Assembly: GCF_040529055.1 (NCBI RefSeq)
Contig: NZ_CP132342.1
Coordinates: 1,734,001 to 1,798,000 of the forward strand
Origin: Xanthomonas sontii
Lineage (GTDB): Bacteria; Pseudomonadota; Gammaproteobacteria; Xanthomonadales; Xanthomonadaceae
DNA: 64,000 bases
Direction of reading: 5' to 3'
Both the position numbers and the translations under genes were made by a program. This document shows, piece by piece, positions 8,734 through 18,579 of the stretch (the first letter of the stretch is position 1; the number at the start of each line of letters is the position of its first letter). The notes beneath the pieces are model-generated. The model made no database searches. It was not told where the DNA came from and saw nothing but the letters and a program-made list of their open reading frames with translations.

Positions 8734-9582
8734 TTAGCCTCTGCCTTCTCCGCAGAGCTTGAGGTTGGTGCGTGCGGCGCGGATCACGCGGAGGTAATCG
8801 TCGACGAGGGCGGGCGTCATGCCATCGCTGATGGCGTCGTCGCTGCGCTTGGCGTCGTCCTGGTAGGGCGCCAGCGTCTGCCGGCATCCGGCATCGTCGC
8901 CGAGTTTATGCTGGGTCAGCGCGTAGTCGTTGCGGATGGCGCCGGCGTCGCTGAAGCTGAGGGCCGCCACGCAGTCGCGATAGAGCGGCGCGAGCGCCGC
9001 TTCGGCACCCGCATAGTCCTTGCGATCGTAGGATGCCTGGAAGGCCTTGCGCGTTTGCTGCATGACTTCAGGCGTGCAGGTCGCAGCCTGTTTCAGATAG
9101 TCGCCTGCGAAGCTGCCGTTGCCGCCGCAGTACTCCCGGCACGCGCTCTCGGCGCCGGCCGTGGCGGACACCGCCACGCCGTCTGCCTTGGGTGCGAACT
9201 GCAGCGTGCAGGTGCCGTCGTCGACCGCGGCCTGGGTCCCGTGCAGCGTGCCGCTGAAGCTGCAACCGGCATCGACATTCTGCGTTTCGAGGGTGAAGCG
9301 CGCATCGGGCTGCACGGTCAGCTGGCCCCAGCCGGGCTGGGTGGCATAGTGGCCGGGGGGCACTTGCGCGGCCGCCGCATCGTGCGTCGCAGCAGGCGCC
9401 GTCAGGCCGTTCGCGGCAGGCGCGGGGGCGGTCGGGGGCACGGAGGGCGTCGCGCTCGCGGGTGCCTGGGCGGCGTTGCCACAGGCGCACAGGGTCGCCG
9501 CGCAGCACAGGGAGAGCAGCAGTCCACGCGGGATCGGTGCGGCGGCCAGGATCCTGGCGGTCCAGCGAGGCGCGGTGTCCAT
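8734..9582 (-). CDS. Lipoprotein, candidate immunity partner of the adjacent effector
   Basis: 282 residues from the ATG at 9582. The N-terminal hydrophobic stretch ends in a lipobox LCAC with lipidated Cys34. The residue after the Cys is Gly rather than Asp, consistent with outer-membrane sorting. A Pro/Ala linker (about 40-80) leads to a small beta-rich domain with several paired cysteines and then a helical region of about 120 residues. I do not recognise a named domain. It ends 49 bp before the effector start on the same strand, the arrangement seen for X-T4SS effector/immunity pairs, whose immunity proteins are typically periplasmic lipoproteins. Immunity is inferred from position and localisation, not homology. 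Confidence 0.6.
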   Translation of the reverse strand: MDTAPRWTARILAAAPIPRGLLLSLCCAATLCACGNAAQAPASATPSVPPTAPAPAANGLTAPAATHDAAAAQVPPGHYATQPGWGQLTVQPDARFTLETQNVDAGCSFSGTLHGTQAAVDDGTCTLQFAPKADGVAVSATAGAESACREYCGGNGSFAGDYLKQAATCTPEVMQQTRKAFQASYDRKDYAGAEAALAPLYRDCVAALSFSDAGAIRNDYALTQHKLGDDAGCRQTLAPYQDDAKRSDDAISDGMTPALVDDYLRVIRAARTNLKLCGEGRG

Positions 9583-9751
9583 CCGATCATTCCATCGACG
9601 CGGGCGGCCGAGTCTAGCCCCGCCCGGATCGGCGCCGCAAGCCTGGATGCCGCCTCGTAATCGGTCGTGGAACGGCGGCCCGCCGGGCAAGCGTCCGGCA
9701 AGCGCGATGGCCAGGTGTCGACGCTGCCGTTCCGCCGGTAGTGCCCCAGCC

Positions 9752-10684
9752 TTACAACGCGTAACCGAACTGCTGCTTGAACTGGTCGTTGAATTCGTCG
9801 AAGTCGAAGCGCTGGTTCTGCGTGCCCGGGTGCTCGACCTTCAGGGCGCCCATCAGGTTGCCCATGCGGCCGATGGTCAGCCAGTCGCAGCCGCGCTGGA
9901 TGCCGAAGATCAGGCCGGCGCGGAAGGCGTCGCCGCAGCCGGTGGGGTCGACCACGCGGCGCTCGTGCGCCGGCGGGATGTCGTAGGTCTTCTCGGGGGT
10001 GTGGACCAGGGCGCCCTTGGGGCCCTGGGTGGTGATGTAGGCCTGCACGCGCGAGACGATGTCCTTCTCGTTCCAGCCGGTGCGCTCCTGCAGCAGGTTG
10101 GACTCGTAGTCGTTGACCACCACGTAGTCGGCCTGCTCGATGAACTGGCGCAGCTCCGGGCCGTTGAACAGCGGCATGGCCTGGCCGGGGTCGAAGATGA
10201 ACGGCACGCCGCCGGCGCTGAACTCCTCGGCGTTCTGGATCATGCCCTCGCGCCCGTCCGGGCCGACCAGGCCCAGGGTCACGCCCGGCACGTCCTTCAC
10301 GTGGTTCTCGTAGCTGCGCATCATCGCGCCCGGATGGAACGCGGTGATCTGGTTGTTGTCGTGGTCGGTGGTGATGAACGCCTGCGGGGTGAACAGCTCC
10401 TCGATCACCTTGACCCGCGACAGGTCGATGCCCAGCGCCTGGAAATGCTCGCGGTACGGGCCGAAGTCCTGGCCCACGGTGCCCATCGGGATCGGGTGGC
10501 CGCCCAGCAGGTGCAGGTTGTAGGCGATGTTGCCGGCGCAGCCGCCGAACTCGCGGCGCATCCGCGGCACCAGGAACGACACGTTCAGGATGTGCACCTT
10601 GTCCGGCAGGATGTGGTTCTTGAACTGGTCCGGGAACACCATGATGGTGTCGTAAGCGAGAGAACCACAGATCAGTGCAGACAT
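9752..10684 (-). CDS. PfkB/ribokinase-family sugar or nucleoside kinase
   Basis: 310 residues from the ATG at 10684; an in-frame start 33 bp upstream is less likely because it adds a non-conserved tail. The PfkB signatures are present: the N-terminal GGCAGNIAYNLHLLGG glycine-rich motif and the C-terminal DPTGCGDAFRAG motif containing the catalytic Asp and anion hole. The overall sequence resembles the adenosine-kinase-like branch annotated in xanthomonads. It is transcribed divergently from mreB. Phosphorylation of a sugar or nucleoside hydroxyl by ATP is well supported; the substrate is not. Confidence 0.85.
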   Translation of the reverse strand: MSALICGSLAYDTIMVFPDQFKNHILPDKVHILNVSFLVPRMRREFGGCAGNIAYNLHLLGGHPIPMGTVGQDFGPYREHFQALGIDLSRVKVIEELFTPQAFITTDHDNNQITAFHPGAMMRSYENHVKDVPGVTLGLVGPDGREGMIQNAEEFSAGGVPFIFDPGQAMPLFNGPELRQFIEQADYVVVNDYESNLLQERTGWNEKDIVSRVQAYITTQGPKGALVHTPEKTYDIPPAHERRVVDPTGCGDAFRAGLIFGIQRGCDWLTIGRMGNLMGALKVEHPGTQNQRFDFDEFNDQFKQQFGYAL

Positions 10685-10844
10685 CGGGCAGGCCTTGGCG
10701 GAGGAATGAGCCCGCATTCAGGCGGGCGAGGGGCGGGGTCGCCGCGGCGCAAAGGGTAACGGCTGCGGCCCGGCAGGGCCAGAACCACGATCCATCGCGG
10801 TCCCGCCGATACCACGCAACGCGTGGTTTTAGCGAGAATTTTCC

Positions 10845-10873
10845 TTGCCCGCACCCAGGCGGGTTGCTAGGCT
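10845..10873 (+). promoter_or_regulatory. Sigma-70 promoter for the mre-rod operon
   Basis: TTGCCC (10845-10850), a 17-bp spacer and TAGGCT (10868-10873) form a near-consensus sigma-70 element. Transcription would begin near 10880, leaving a leader of about 65 nt before the mreB ATG. Confidence 0.55.
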
Positions 10874-10875
10874 AG

Positions 10876-11991
<1,116 letters not shown>

Positions 11992-11999
11992 TGGTGAGG

Positions 12000-12153
12000 C
12001 TGGGAATCGGGAATGGGGAATGGGCAATCGAATGCCCCATCCGCACCGATGCCCCAGTACCCGCGTTCACCGCCATATCCGCGCCCCGGCCCGATCGCGC
12101 CGGGAGCGCGCCGTTGCTTTCCGATTCCCCACTCCCGATTCCCCATTCCCGGC
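12000..12153. repeat. Inverted pair of GGGAAT-type arrays between mreB and mreC
   Basis: A forward array of GGGAATCGGGAATGGGGAAT type (from about 12002) is mirrored by ATTCCCC/ATTCCCG units (about 12121-12151), with roughly 90 bp between them. The arms could fold into a long imperfect hairpin. The right arm ends about 10 bp before the mreC start codon, so the pair lies in the mreC leader. Confidence 0.85.
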
Positions 12154-12161
12154 TTTAGCCC

Positions 12162-13265
12162 GTGCCTCCTTACGCCGGTCCTCCCGTCACCGCCCGCCCC
12201 GGCGAATCCGCCAGCACGCCGCGCCTGCTGGCCTACCTGGCGTTGGCGCTGGTGCTGATCGTGCTCGACGCGCAGGCCGACTGGCTGGCCCGCCTGCGCA
12301 GCCAGGCCACGGTGCTGGTGCAGCCGATCTGGGCGCTGGCCGGCCTGCCCGGGCGGCTGGGGTCGCAGGTGCAGGAGAACGCGGCCAGCCACGCGCAGCT
12401 GGTCAAGGAAAACCGCGCGTTGCGCAACGAACTGCTGATCGCCAAGGCGCGCCTGACCCGGCTGCAGACCGCGGCGCTGGACAACGCGCAGCTGCGCGAA
12501 CTGCTGGGCGTGGCCGAGCGCCGCGGCCTGGACGTGCAACTGGCGCCGATCCTGGACATCGACCTGGACCCGACCCGGCAGCGCCTGGTGCTCGATGCCG
12601 GCAGCCGCGACGGCGTGCACGTCGGCCAGGCGGTGATCGACGCCGGCGGCCTGATGGGCCAGGTGATCGCGGTGACCCCGCTGCACTCCACCGTGCTGCT
12701 GCTGACCGACCCCGACCACGCGGTGCCGGTGACGGTGGCGCGCAACGGAGTGCGCCTGATCGTCTACGGCCGCGGCGGCAGCCTGGAACTGCGCGACATC
12801 CCGCTCAGCGCCGGCGTCGAGGTGGGCGACGAGATCGTCACCTCCGGGCTGGGCGGCCGCTTCCCGGCCGGCTTCCCGGTCGGCACCATCTCCGCCCTGC
12901 GCCCGGACGACACCCACGCCTTCCTAGTCGGCGAACTGAAGCCGGCGGCGAAGCTGGACCGCGGGCGGGATGTGTTGTTGCTGAAGAGCCGGGAGTGGGG
13001 AATCGGGAATCGGGAATTGGCGAAGCCGGCGTCCGCGGCAGCGGAAGGCGCCTCGCCCGTGGCTGGAGCAGCGCAAGGCGGTGACACCAAGCCAGCGCAG
13101 GGCGCGGCTCCGGCCGCAGCCGGAGCTGCGGTCACTGCGTCGCCGAGCGCGCACCCGTCCGGCAACGCGACCACCCCGCCGCCGACCAAGCCGGCACGCG
13201 CGACATCCGATTCCCGATTCCCGAATCCCGATTCCCGCCCGGCTCCAAAGGAGACGGGCCAATGA
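12162..13265 (+). CDS. mreC: Rod-shape-determining protein MreC with repeat-derived C-terminal tail
   Basis: 367 residues from a GTG start that follows the upstream repeat. There is a short cytosolic segment, one transmembrane helix (about 23-39, LLAYLALALVLIVL), a coiled coil (about 75-110) and the two beta-barrel MreC core with DAGSRDGVHVGQ and VTSGLGGRFPAGFPVG. The conserved fold ends near residue 275. The remaining roughly 90 residues are Ala/Pro-rich and begin and end with peptides encoded by GGGAAT-type repeats (SREWGIGNRE and SDSRFPNPDSR). MreC bridges MreB to PBP2 in the periplasm, so the tail would be periplasmic. The stop overlaps mreD by 4 bp (ATGA). Confidence 0.95.
   Translation: MPPYAGPPVTARPGESASTPRLLAYLALALVLIVLDAQADWLARLRSQATVLVQPIWALAGLPGRLGSQVQENAASHAQLVKENRALRNELLIAKARLTRLQTAALDNAQLRELLGVAERRGLDVQLAPILDIDLDPTRQRLVLDAGSRDGVHVGQAVIDAGGLMGQVIAVTPLHSTVLLLTDPDHAVPVTVARNGVRLIVYGRGGSLELRDIPLSAGVEVGDEIVTSGLGGRFPAGFPVGTISALRPDDTHAFLVGELKPAAKLDRGRDVLLLKSREWGIGNRELAKPASAAAEGASPVAGAAQGGDTKPAQGAAPAAAGAAVTASPSAHPSGNATTPPPTKPARATSDSRFPNPDSRPAPKETGQ
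12990..13242. repeat. Inverted pair of GGGAAT-type arrays inside the mreC coding sequence
   Basis: The left arm (about 12996-13018, GGGAATCGGGAATCGGG core) and the right arm (about 13207-13240, CCGATTCCCGATTCCCG core) are inverted relative to each other. Both are read in frame as mreC. The 190 bp between them encode low-complexity Ala/Gly/Pro sequence. Confidence 0.85.
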
Positions 13266-13747
13266 GCCGCCTGCGCAGCAAAGGCTGGGTGCTCCCGGTC
13301 AGCGTGATCGTGGCGCTGTTGCTGGGATTGATGCCGTTGCCGCTGGTGGTGCAGCCGCTGCGGCCGTACTGGCTGGCGCTGGTGGTGGCGTACTGGGTGA
13401 TCGAGACGCCGGACAAGGTCGGGCTGGGCTTCGCCTTCGCGGTCGGGGTGCTGGCCGATCTGCTGTACGGCGGGGTGCTGGGCGAGCAGGCGCTGCGCCT
13501 GGTGATCCTGAGCTTCATCCTGCAGCGCTTCCGCGCGCGCATCCGCTTCTTCCCGATGTCGCAGCAGGCGCTGGCGATCGGCGGCCTGCTGGTCAACGAC
13601 CGCATCGTCGCCGCGGCGGTGCACCTGGCCGTCGGCGAGCCGACGCTGCCGTGGAACTACTGGTGGGCGCCGCTGCTGGGCATGGCGCTGTGGCCGCCGC
13701 TGTTCGTGCTGCTGGACGCGCTGCGGCTGGGCCGGCGGAGCAAGTAG
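13262..13747 (+). CDS. mreD: Rod-shape-determining protein MreD
   Basis: 161 residues, nearly all hydrophobic, with five or six predicted inner-membrane helices and the MreD-type WALVVAYWVIETP and GVLADLLYGGVLGEQAL segments. The ATG overlaps the mreC stop by 4 bp, and a single base separates its stop from mrdA, so it is translationally coupled on both sides. MreD is the multi-pass elongasome partner of MreC, RodA and PBP2. Confidence 0.95.
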   Translation: MSRLRSKGWVLPVSVIVALLLGLMPLPLVVQPLRPYWLALVVAYWVIETPDKVGLGFAFAVGVLADLLYGGVLGEQALRLVILSFILQRFRARIRFFPMSQQALAIGGLLVNDRIVAAAVHLAVGEPTLPWNYWWAPLLGMALWPPLFVLLDALRLGRRSK

Positions 13748-13748
13748 C

Positions 13749-15809
13749 ATGGCCCTGCATCCGCGCCGCGCGCAGAAGAATCCGCACGCCGAGGCCGAGC
13801 AGTTCCGGCGCCGCGCGGCGCTGGGTTTCCTCGCCGTGCTGCTGGCGTTGCTGGGCCTGGGTGGCTGGTACTTCAAGCTGCAGGTGCTGGACCACGACAT
13901 CTACGCCACCCGCTCGGACGCCAACCGCATCAAGCCACGGCCGGTGGTGCCCGGGCGCGGCATGATCTACGACCGCAACGGCCGCCTGCTGGCCGAGAAC
14001 GTGCCCGCGTTCCGGCTCGACGTGACCCCGGACAAGGTCGCCGACATGGACGCGCTGCTGGCCGAGCTGGGCAAGGTCATCGCGCTGTCGCCTGAAGACA
14101 TCGAGCGGTTCCAGGCCGCGCGCAAGGCCAGCCGCAGCTTCCGCCCGATCACCCTGAAGCTGCGTGTCAGCGAGGAGGAGCGGGCGCGCTTCGCGGTGGA
14201 CCGCTGGCGCTTCCCGGGCGTGGAGCTGGAACCCTACCTGACCCGGCACTACCCCTACGGCGACCTGTTCGCGCACATCATCGGCTACGTCGGCCGTATC
14301 GACGAGAAGGACCTGGAGACGCTGGGCGAGGGCAACGCCGCGCTGACCCACATCGGCAAGTCCGGGCTGGAGCGCTATTACGAGGAGCAACTGCGCGGCA
14401 AGGTCGGCTACGAGCAGGTCGAGACCAACGTGCAGGGCCGCGCGATCCGCACCGTCGGCCGGGTGCCGGCGCAGTCCGGCGCCGACCTGCGCCTGTCCAT
14501 CGACGCCGACCTGCAGCGCGCCATGGTCGCCGCGTTCGGCGACTACCAGGGCTCGGCCATCGCCATCGATCCGCGCACCGGCGAGATCCTGGCCATGGTC
14601 AGCCTGCCGTCCTACGACCCCAACCTGTTCGTCAACGGCATCTCCCACGCCGATTTCCAGGCGCTCAACAGCGACCCGTCGCGGCCGCAGTTCAACCGCC
14701 TGGTGCTGGGTGGCGTGGCGCCCGGTTCCACCATCAAGCCGTTCATGGGCCTGGCCGGCCTGGACAGCGGCACCCGCCGCCCGGAGGACAAGATCCTCTC
14801 CACCGGCATGTTCTACCTGCCCGGGGTCAGCCGCGGCTGGGGCGACTCGCACCGCGGCGGCCACGGCTGGACCGACCTGCGCAAGTCGATCGCGCAGTCT
14901 GTGAACACCTACTACTACAAGCTGGCCATCGACATGGGCATCACCAAGGTCGACCAGTACATGACCCGCTACGGCTTCGGCGTGCCCACCGGTATCGACC
15001 TGGTCGGCGAGACCGGCGGCATCGTGCCCTCGCCGGCGTACAAGGCCAAGAGCCGCAAGGAAGCCTGGTACCCCGGCGACACGGTCAACATCGCCATCGG
15101 CCAGGGCGACTGGAAGGTGACCCCGCTGCAACTGGTGCGCGGCGTCGCCGGCCTCGCCGATGGGCAACTGCGCACGCCGCACCTGGTGATGGCCACGCGC
15201 CAGGCCTTCGACCAGCCCTGGGCGCCGGTGCAGCCGGGCACGAGCAAGCCGATCAGCGACAACCCCAGCAATCTGCAGGCGGTGCGCGAAGGCATGATGG
15301 ACACCATGCGCCCGGGCGGCAGCGGCTATTCGATCACCGTCGGCGCGCCCTACCAGATGGCCGGCAAGACCGGCACCGCGCAGGTGGTCAGCCGTAAGGG
15401 ACTGGCGGCGGTCGATCCGCGCAGCCTGCCGATGCACCTGCGCCACCGTTCGCTGTTCGAGGGCTTCGCGCCGGCGGAGCGGCCGACCATCGCCCTGGCG
15501 ATCGCGGTGGAAGGCGGCGGCTACGGCGCCAGCACCGCCGCACCGATCGCGCGCAAGATCTTCGATGCTTGGCTGCTCGGCCGGCTGCCGCCCGGGGTCG
15601 AGCCGCTGGACAGCCTGCGCGGCGCCACCGCGTTCGGCAGCCACCTGTACTACGCAGAAGATCCCGGCTCGCGCGCCGCCGCCGACGCGGTCGCACTGGC
15701 CGCCGGCGAACGCCCGGTGCTGATCGGCCAGGCCGAGGTGGACGCCGCGGCGGTGCCGCTGCCGGCTGCGCCGCCGGCGATCCCCGACGAGATTCCGGAC
15801 GAGCGATGA
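13749..15809 (+). CDS. mrdA: Penicillin-binding protein 2 (elongation D,D-transpeptidase)
   Basis: 686 residues. A cytosolic N-terminus and a single transmembrane helix (about 28-50) are followed by a pedestal/dimerisation domain (about 60-240, with RGMIYDRNGRLLAEN) and a transpeptidase domain. Active-site motifs are intact: Ser327-x-x-Lys330 (STIK), SVN and KTGTAQ. The length and the position between mreD and rodA identify it as PBP2 rather than PBP3. It cross-links new glycan made by RodA during side-wall growth. Its stop overlaps rodA by 4 bp. The last 60 residues form an Ala/Pro-rich extension. Confidence 0.96.
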   Translation: MALHPRRAQKNPHAEAEQFRRRAALGFLAVLLALLGLGGWYFKLQVLDHDIYATRSDANRIKPRPVVPGRGMIYDRNGRLLAENVPAFRLDVTPDKVADMDALLAELGKVIALSPEDIERFQAARKASRSFRPITLKLRVSEEERARFAVDRWRFPGVELEPYLTRHYPYGDLFAHIIGYVGRIDEKDLETLGEGNAALTHIGKSGLERYYEEQLRGKVGYEQVETNVQGRAIRTVGRVPAQSGADLRLSIDADLQRAMVAAFGDYQGSAIAIDPRTGEILAMVSLPSYDPNLFVNGISHADFQALNSDPSRPQFNRLVLGGVAPGSTIKPFMGLAGLDSGTRRPEDKILSTGMFYLPGVSRGWGDSHRGGHGWTDLRKSIAQSVNTYYYKLAIDMGITKVDQYMTRYGFGVPTGIDLVGETGGIVPSPAYKAKSRKEAWYPGDTVNIAIGQGDWKVTPLQLVRGVAGLADGQLRTPHLVMATRQAFDQPWAPVQPGTSKPISDNPSNLQAVREGMMDTMRPGGSGYSITVGAPYQMAGKTGTAQVVSRKGLAAVDPRSLPMHLRHRSLFEGFAPAERPTIALAIAVEGGGYGASTAAPIARKIFDAWLLGRLPPGVEPLDSLRGATAFGSHLYYAEDPGSRAAADAVALAAGERPVLIGQAEVDAAAVPLPAAPPAIPDEIPDER

Positions 15810-16912
15810 AGGATTTCCTGCGCTGGCTGGTCGACATCGGCGGCCGCTTCACCCGCACCCTGGACTGGCCGCTGTGCCTGGCCCTGGGCGCGCTGATGGC
15901 GATGGGGCTGGCGGTGCTCAAGAGCGCCGGTGGCATGCACCTGGTGATGGCGCAGGGCGCGCGTTTCGCCATCGGTGCGGCGGCGATGTGGAGCCTGTCG
16001 CGGGTGTCGGCGCTGCGCCTGCGCGCCTGGACCCCGCTGATCTACGCGCTGTCGATGCTGCCGTTGCTGGCGGTGTTCGTGCTGGGCACCGGCAAGTACG
16101 GGCGGCAGTGGCTGGACCTGAAGGTGTTCTACCTGCAGCCGGCCGAGCTGTTGAAGATCAGCATGCCGATGATGGTGGCCTGGTACCTGCACCGCATGCC
16201 GCTGCCGCCGCGCATCCCGACCGTGCTGGTCAGCGCGGTCATCATCGGCATTCCCACCGCCTTGATCATGCTGCAGCCGGACTTCGGGACCGGCGTGCTG
16301 ATCGCCGCCAGCGGTGGCTTCGTGCTGCTGCTGGCCGGCCTGCCGTGGTGGTGGGTGGGCATCGCCGTCGGCGGCGTCGCCGCGGCCGCGCCGGTGGCCT
16401 GGCTGTGGCTGCTGCGGCCCTACCAGAAGGACCGCATCATGATGTTCCTCAACCCGGAGAACGACGCGCTCGGCGCCGGCTGGAACATCATCCAGTCCAA
16501 GATCGCGATCGGTTCCGGCGGCCTGCACGGCAAGGGCTGGGGCATGGGCTCGCAGTCGCACCTGAACTTCATTCCCGAGCAGACCACCGACTTCGCGTTC
16601 TCCGTGCTCAGCGAAGAGTTCGGCTGGATCGGCGTGGCCACGGTGATGACCCTGTACCTGATCGTGATCGGGCGCTGCCTGTGGATCGCCTCGCAGGCGC
16701 GCGACACCTTCTCGCGGCTGCTGGCCGGCGCCACCGGCCTGGCGTTCTTCGTCTACGTGCTGGTCAACGGCGGCATGATCTCCGGGCTGCTGCCGGTGGT
16801 CGGCGTGCCGATGCCGCTGATGAGCTACGGCGGCACCTCGGCGGTGTCGCTGCTGGCCGGGCTGGGCCTGGTGATGGCGGTGAAGGCGCACCGTCCGGTG
16901 CACGGCTACTGA
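15806..16912 (+). CDS. rodA: SEDS glycosyltransferase RodA
   Basis: 368 residues with about ten hydrophobic helices. SEDS-family hallmarks include QPDFGTG, the periplasmic loop ending in WNIIQSKIAIGSGGLHGKG, FIPEQTTDFAFSVLSEEFG and the C-terminal GVPMPLMSYGGTS. RodA polymerises lipid II into glycan strands in complex with PBP2. The ATG overlaps the mrdA stop by 4 bp; it ends the rod operon. No hairpin terminator was found directly after it. Confidence 0.96.
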   Translation: MKDFLRWLVDIGGRFTRTLDWPLCLALGALMAMGLAVLKSAGGMHLVMAQGARFAIGAAAMWSLSRVSALRLRAWTPLIYALSMLPLLAVFVLGTGKYGRQWLDLKVFYLQPAELLKISMPMMVAWYLHRMPLPPRIPTVLVSAVIIGIPTALIMLQPDFGTGVLIAASGGFVLLLAGLPWWWVGIAVGGVAAAAPVAWLWLLRPYQKDRIMMFLNPENDALGAGWNIIQSKIAIGSGGLHGKGWGMGSQSHLNFIPEQTTDFAFSVLSEEFGWIGVATVMTLYLIVIGRCLWIASQARDTFSRLLAGATGLAFFVYVLVNGGMISGLLPVVGVPMPLMSYGGTSAVSLLAGLGLVMAVKAHRPVHGY

Positions 16913-17238
16913 ACCAGCGCACAGCGTTCGACGCGCGCTGGCTTAACCGCAACCTTGCTGGCAGGTGACGGCATTATTGCGGCGCATGTCGTGCATCCGC
17001 ACAATGCGCGTCGATGCCACGTGACGCGCGCCGCTCCCCCCCGGCCCACAGGTGTGCAGGAACTTCCGGGTAGGCAGGTGCGACCCCGCGCATCCATCCC
17101 AGCCCACATCGCCGAGGCATCCTCCGCAGCGCATCCGCCGATCCGGGCTCCGGCCCACCCGTCTGCGTCGTCCGCCGCTGCCTCGTCGTTCCCGTGGTTG
17201 TCCAGAGGCTCGGCGTTGGCCGGGATGGATGCGTGTCG
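16913..17238. other. Intergenic region upstream of the AcvB-like gene
   Basis: About 325 bp with no convincing gene. It holds a mildly AT-richer patch near 16960-17010 and Pro/Ser-coding-like low-complexity sequence after 17090, but no promoter with both boxes, no REP copy and no terminator that I can support. Confidence 0.4.
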
Positions 17239-18579
17239 ATGAAATTCCTGCGCGTGTTGCTGTTGACGAGCGTGGTGCTGGGCCTGAGCGGCTATGCACT
17301 GCTGCGCTATTACTTTCCGCCGGGGGCGCTGCACGCCCGTGGCTACGGGCGCACGACCCTGGTGCATCCGCAGGGGGCGCCGCAGGGCCTGGTGATCCTG
17401 CTGGCCAGCGGCAGCCCGGCGCAGCGGCAGGACGCCGCGCGGCGCATCGCCGCCAGCGGCGCGCTGGTCGCGGTGGTCGACGGCCAGCGCTATCTGAAGC
17501 ACTTGCGCCGTGGCGGCCACGGCTGCGACAAGGCCTGGCACGATGCCGAACGGCTGAGCCGGCGGCTGCAGCGGCAGTTGCACGGCGACAGCTACTACCT
17601 GCCGGTGCTGGCTGGCACCGGCACCGCCGCGACCCTGGCCGCGCGCATCGTCGGCGCGGCGCCCTCCGCGACCCTGGGAGGCGCGATCGGCGTGGCGCCG
17701 GCACCCACCGAGGTCTGTGCCGGCACCGCCGCCGCGACCGCTGCGCAGGGCTTTGTCGACACCGTGGCCGCGCCGGCCGATGGCGGCGTGGATGCCGCGC
17801 TGGCCGCGCGGGTCGCCGCGCATCTGCATGCGCGCGGCCGTGGCGGGGCGCTGGACGATCTGCCGCTGACCGAGCTGCCCTCGGCGACCCCGGGCGCACC
17901 GCTGGCCATCGTGCTGTCCGGCGACGGCGGCTGGCGCGACATCGACAAGGGCATGGCCGAAGCGCTGCAGCGCCGCGGCATCGCCGTGGTCGGCTGGGAC
18001 AGTCTGCGCTACTTCTGGCGGGCCAAGCCGCCGGCGCGGGCCAGCGCCGACCTGAGCCGGGTCATCGCCTACTACCAGCAGCGCTGGCGTCCGCAGAAGA
18101 TCCTGCTGGTCGGCTATTCCTTCGGCGCCACCACCCTGCCGTTCATGGTCAACCGGCTGCCACCGGCGCAGCGCGAGCAGGTCGGCCTGGTCGCGTTGTT
18201 GGGCCTGGAACACAAGGCCGATTTCCAGATCCGCGTGCGCGGCTGGCTCAACCTCGGCGATGACGACGACGCACTGCCGGTGCAGCCGGAACTGGCGCGC
18301 ATTCCCGCGGCGCAGTTGCTGTGCGTGTACGGCGACAAGGAAAAAGATACGCTCTGCCCGCAATTGCGCGCGCGCGGAGCGGAGGTGGTGGTGTTGCACG
18401 GCGGTCACCATTTCGATCAACACCCGGCCGGGCTGGCGACGATCGTCGACGACCGCTGGCAGCAATTGTCCGCCGACGCGCGCCTGCCGGTCGCCGAGCT
18501 GCCGGAGCCGCGTCCTGCGGCTGCCGCGGCGTCGCCCGCCGCCACGCTGCCGCCGTCGCACGCCGCGCTCCGGCAATGA
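17239..18579 (+). CDS. AcvB/VirJ-family periplasmic serine hydrolase
   Basis: 446 residues from the ATG at 17239, chosen because it starts directly before a signal-anchor (MKFLRVLLLTSVVLGLSG). The C-terminal half is a VirJ-type alpha/beta-hydrolase domain: LSGDGGWRDIDKGMA, the nucleophile elbow GYSFGA and the terminal HGGHHFDQ histidine. The N-terminal half is the additional domain found in the chromosomal AcvB form, so the length fits AcvB rather than the shorter VirJ. In Agrobacterium and Rhizobium, AcvB homologues hydrolyse lysyl-phosphatidylglycerol in the periplasm. The same role is plausible here, but no lysyl-PG synthase gene is adjacent. It overlaps the GH28 gene by 4 bp. Confidence 0.85.
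   Translation: MKFLRVLLLTSVVLGLSGYALLRYYFPPGALHARGYGRTTLVHPQGAPQGLVILLASGSPAQRQDAARRIAASGALVAVVDGQRYLKHLRRGGHGCDKAWHDAERLSRRLQRQLHGDSYYLPVLAGTGTAATLAARIVGAAPSATLGGAIGVAPAPTEVCAGTAAATAAQGFVDTVAAPADGGVDAALAARVAAHLHARGRGGALDDLPLTELPSATPGAPLAIVLSGDGGWRDIDKGMAEALQRRGIAVVGWDSLRYFWRAKPPARASADLSRVIAYYQQRWRPQKILLVGYSFGATTLPFMVNRLPPAQREQVGLVALLGLEHKADFQIRVRGWLNLGDDDDALPVQPELARIPAAQLLCVYGDKEKDTLCPQLRARGAEVVVLHGGHHFDQHPAGLATIVDDRWQQLSADARLPVAELPEPRPAAAAASPAATLPPSHAALRQ

Noticed and set aside
13593..15644. An open frame of over 680 codons antisense to mrdA
   Set aside because: It has the same GC-driven artefact: composition is biased to Ala, Gly, His, Gln and Val, with no recognisable motif and no ribosome site.
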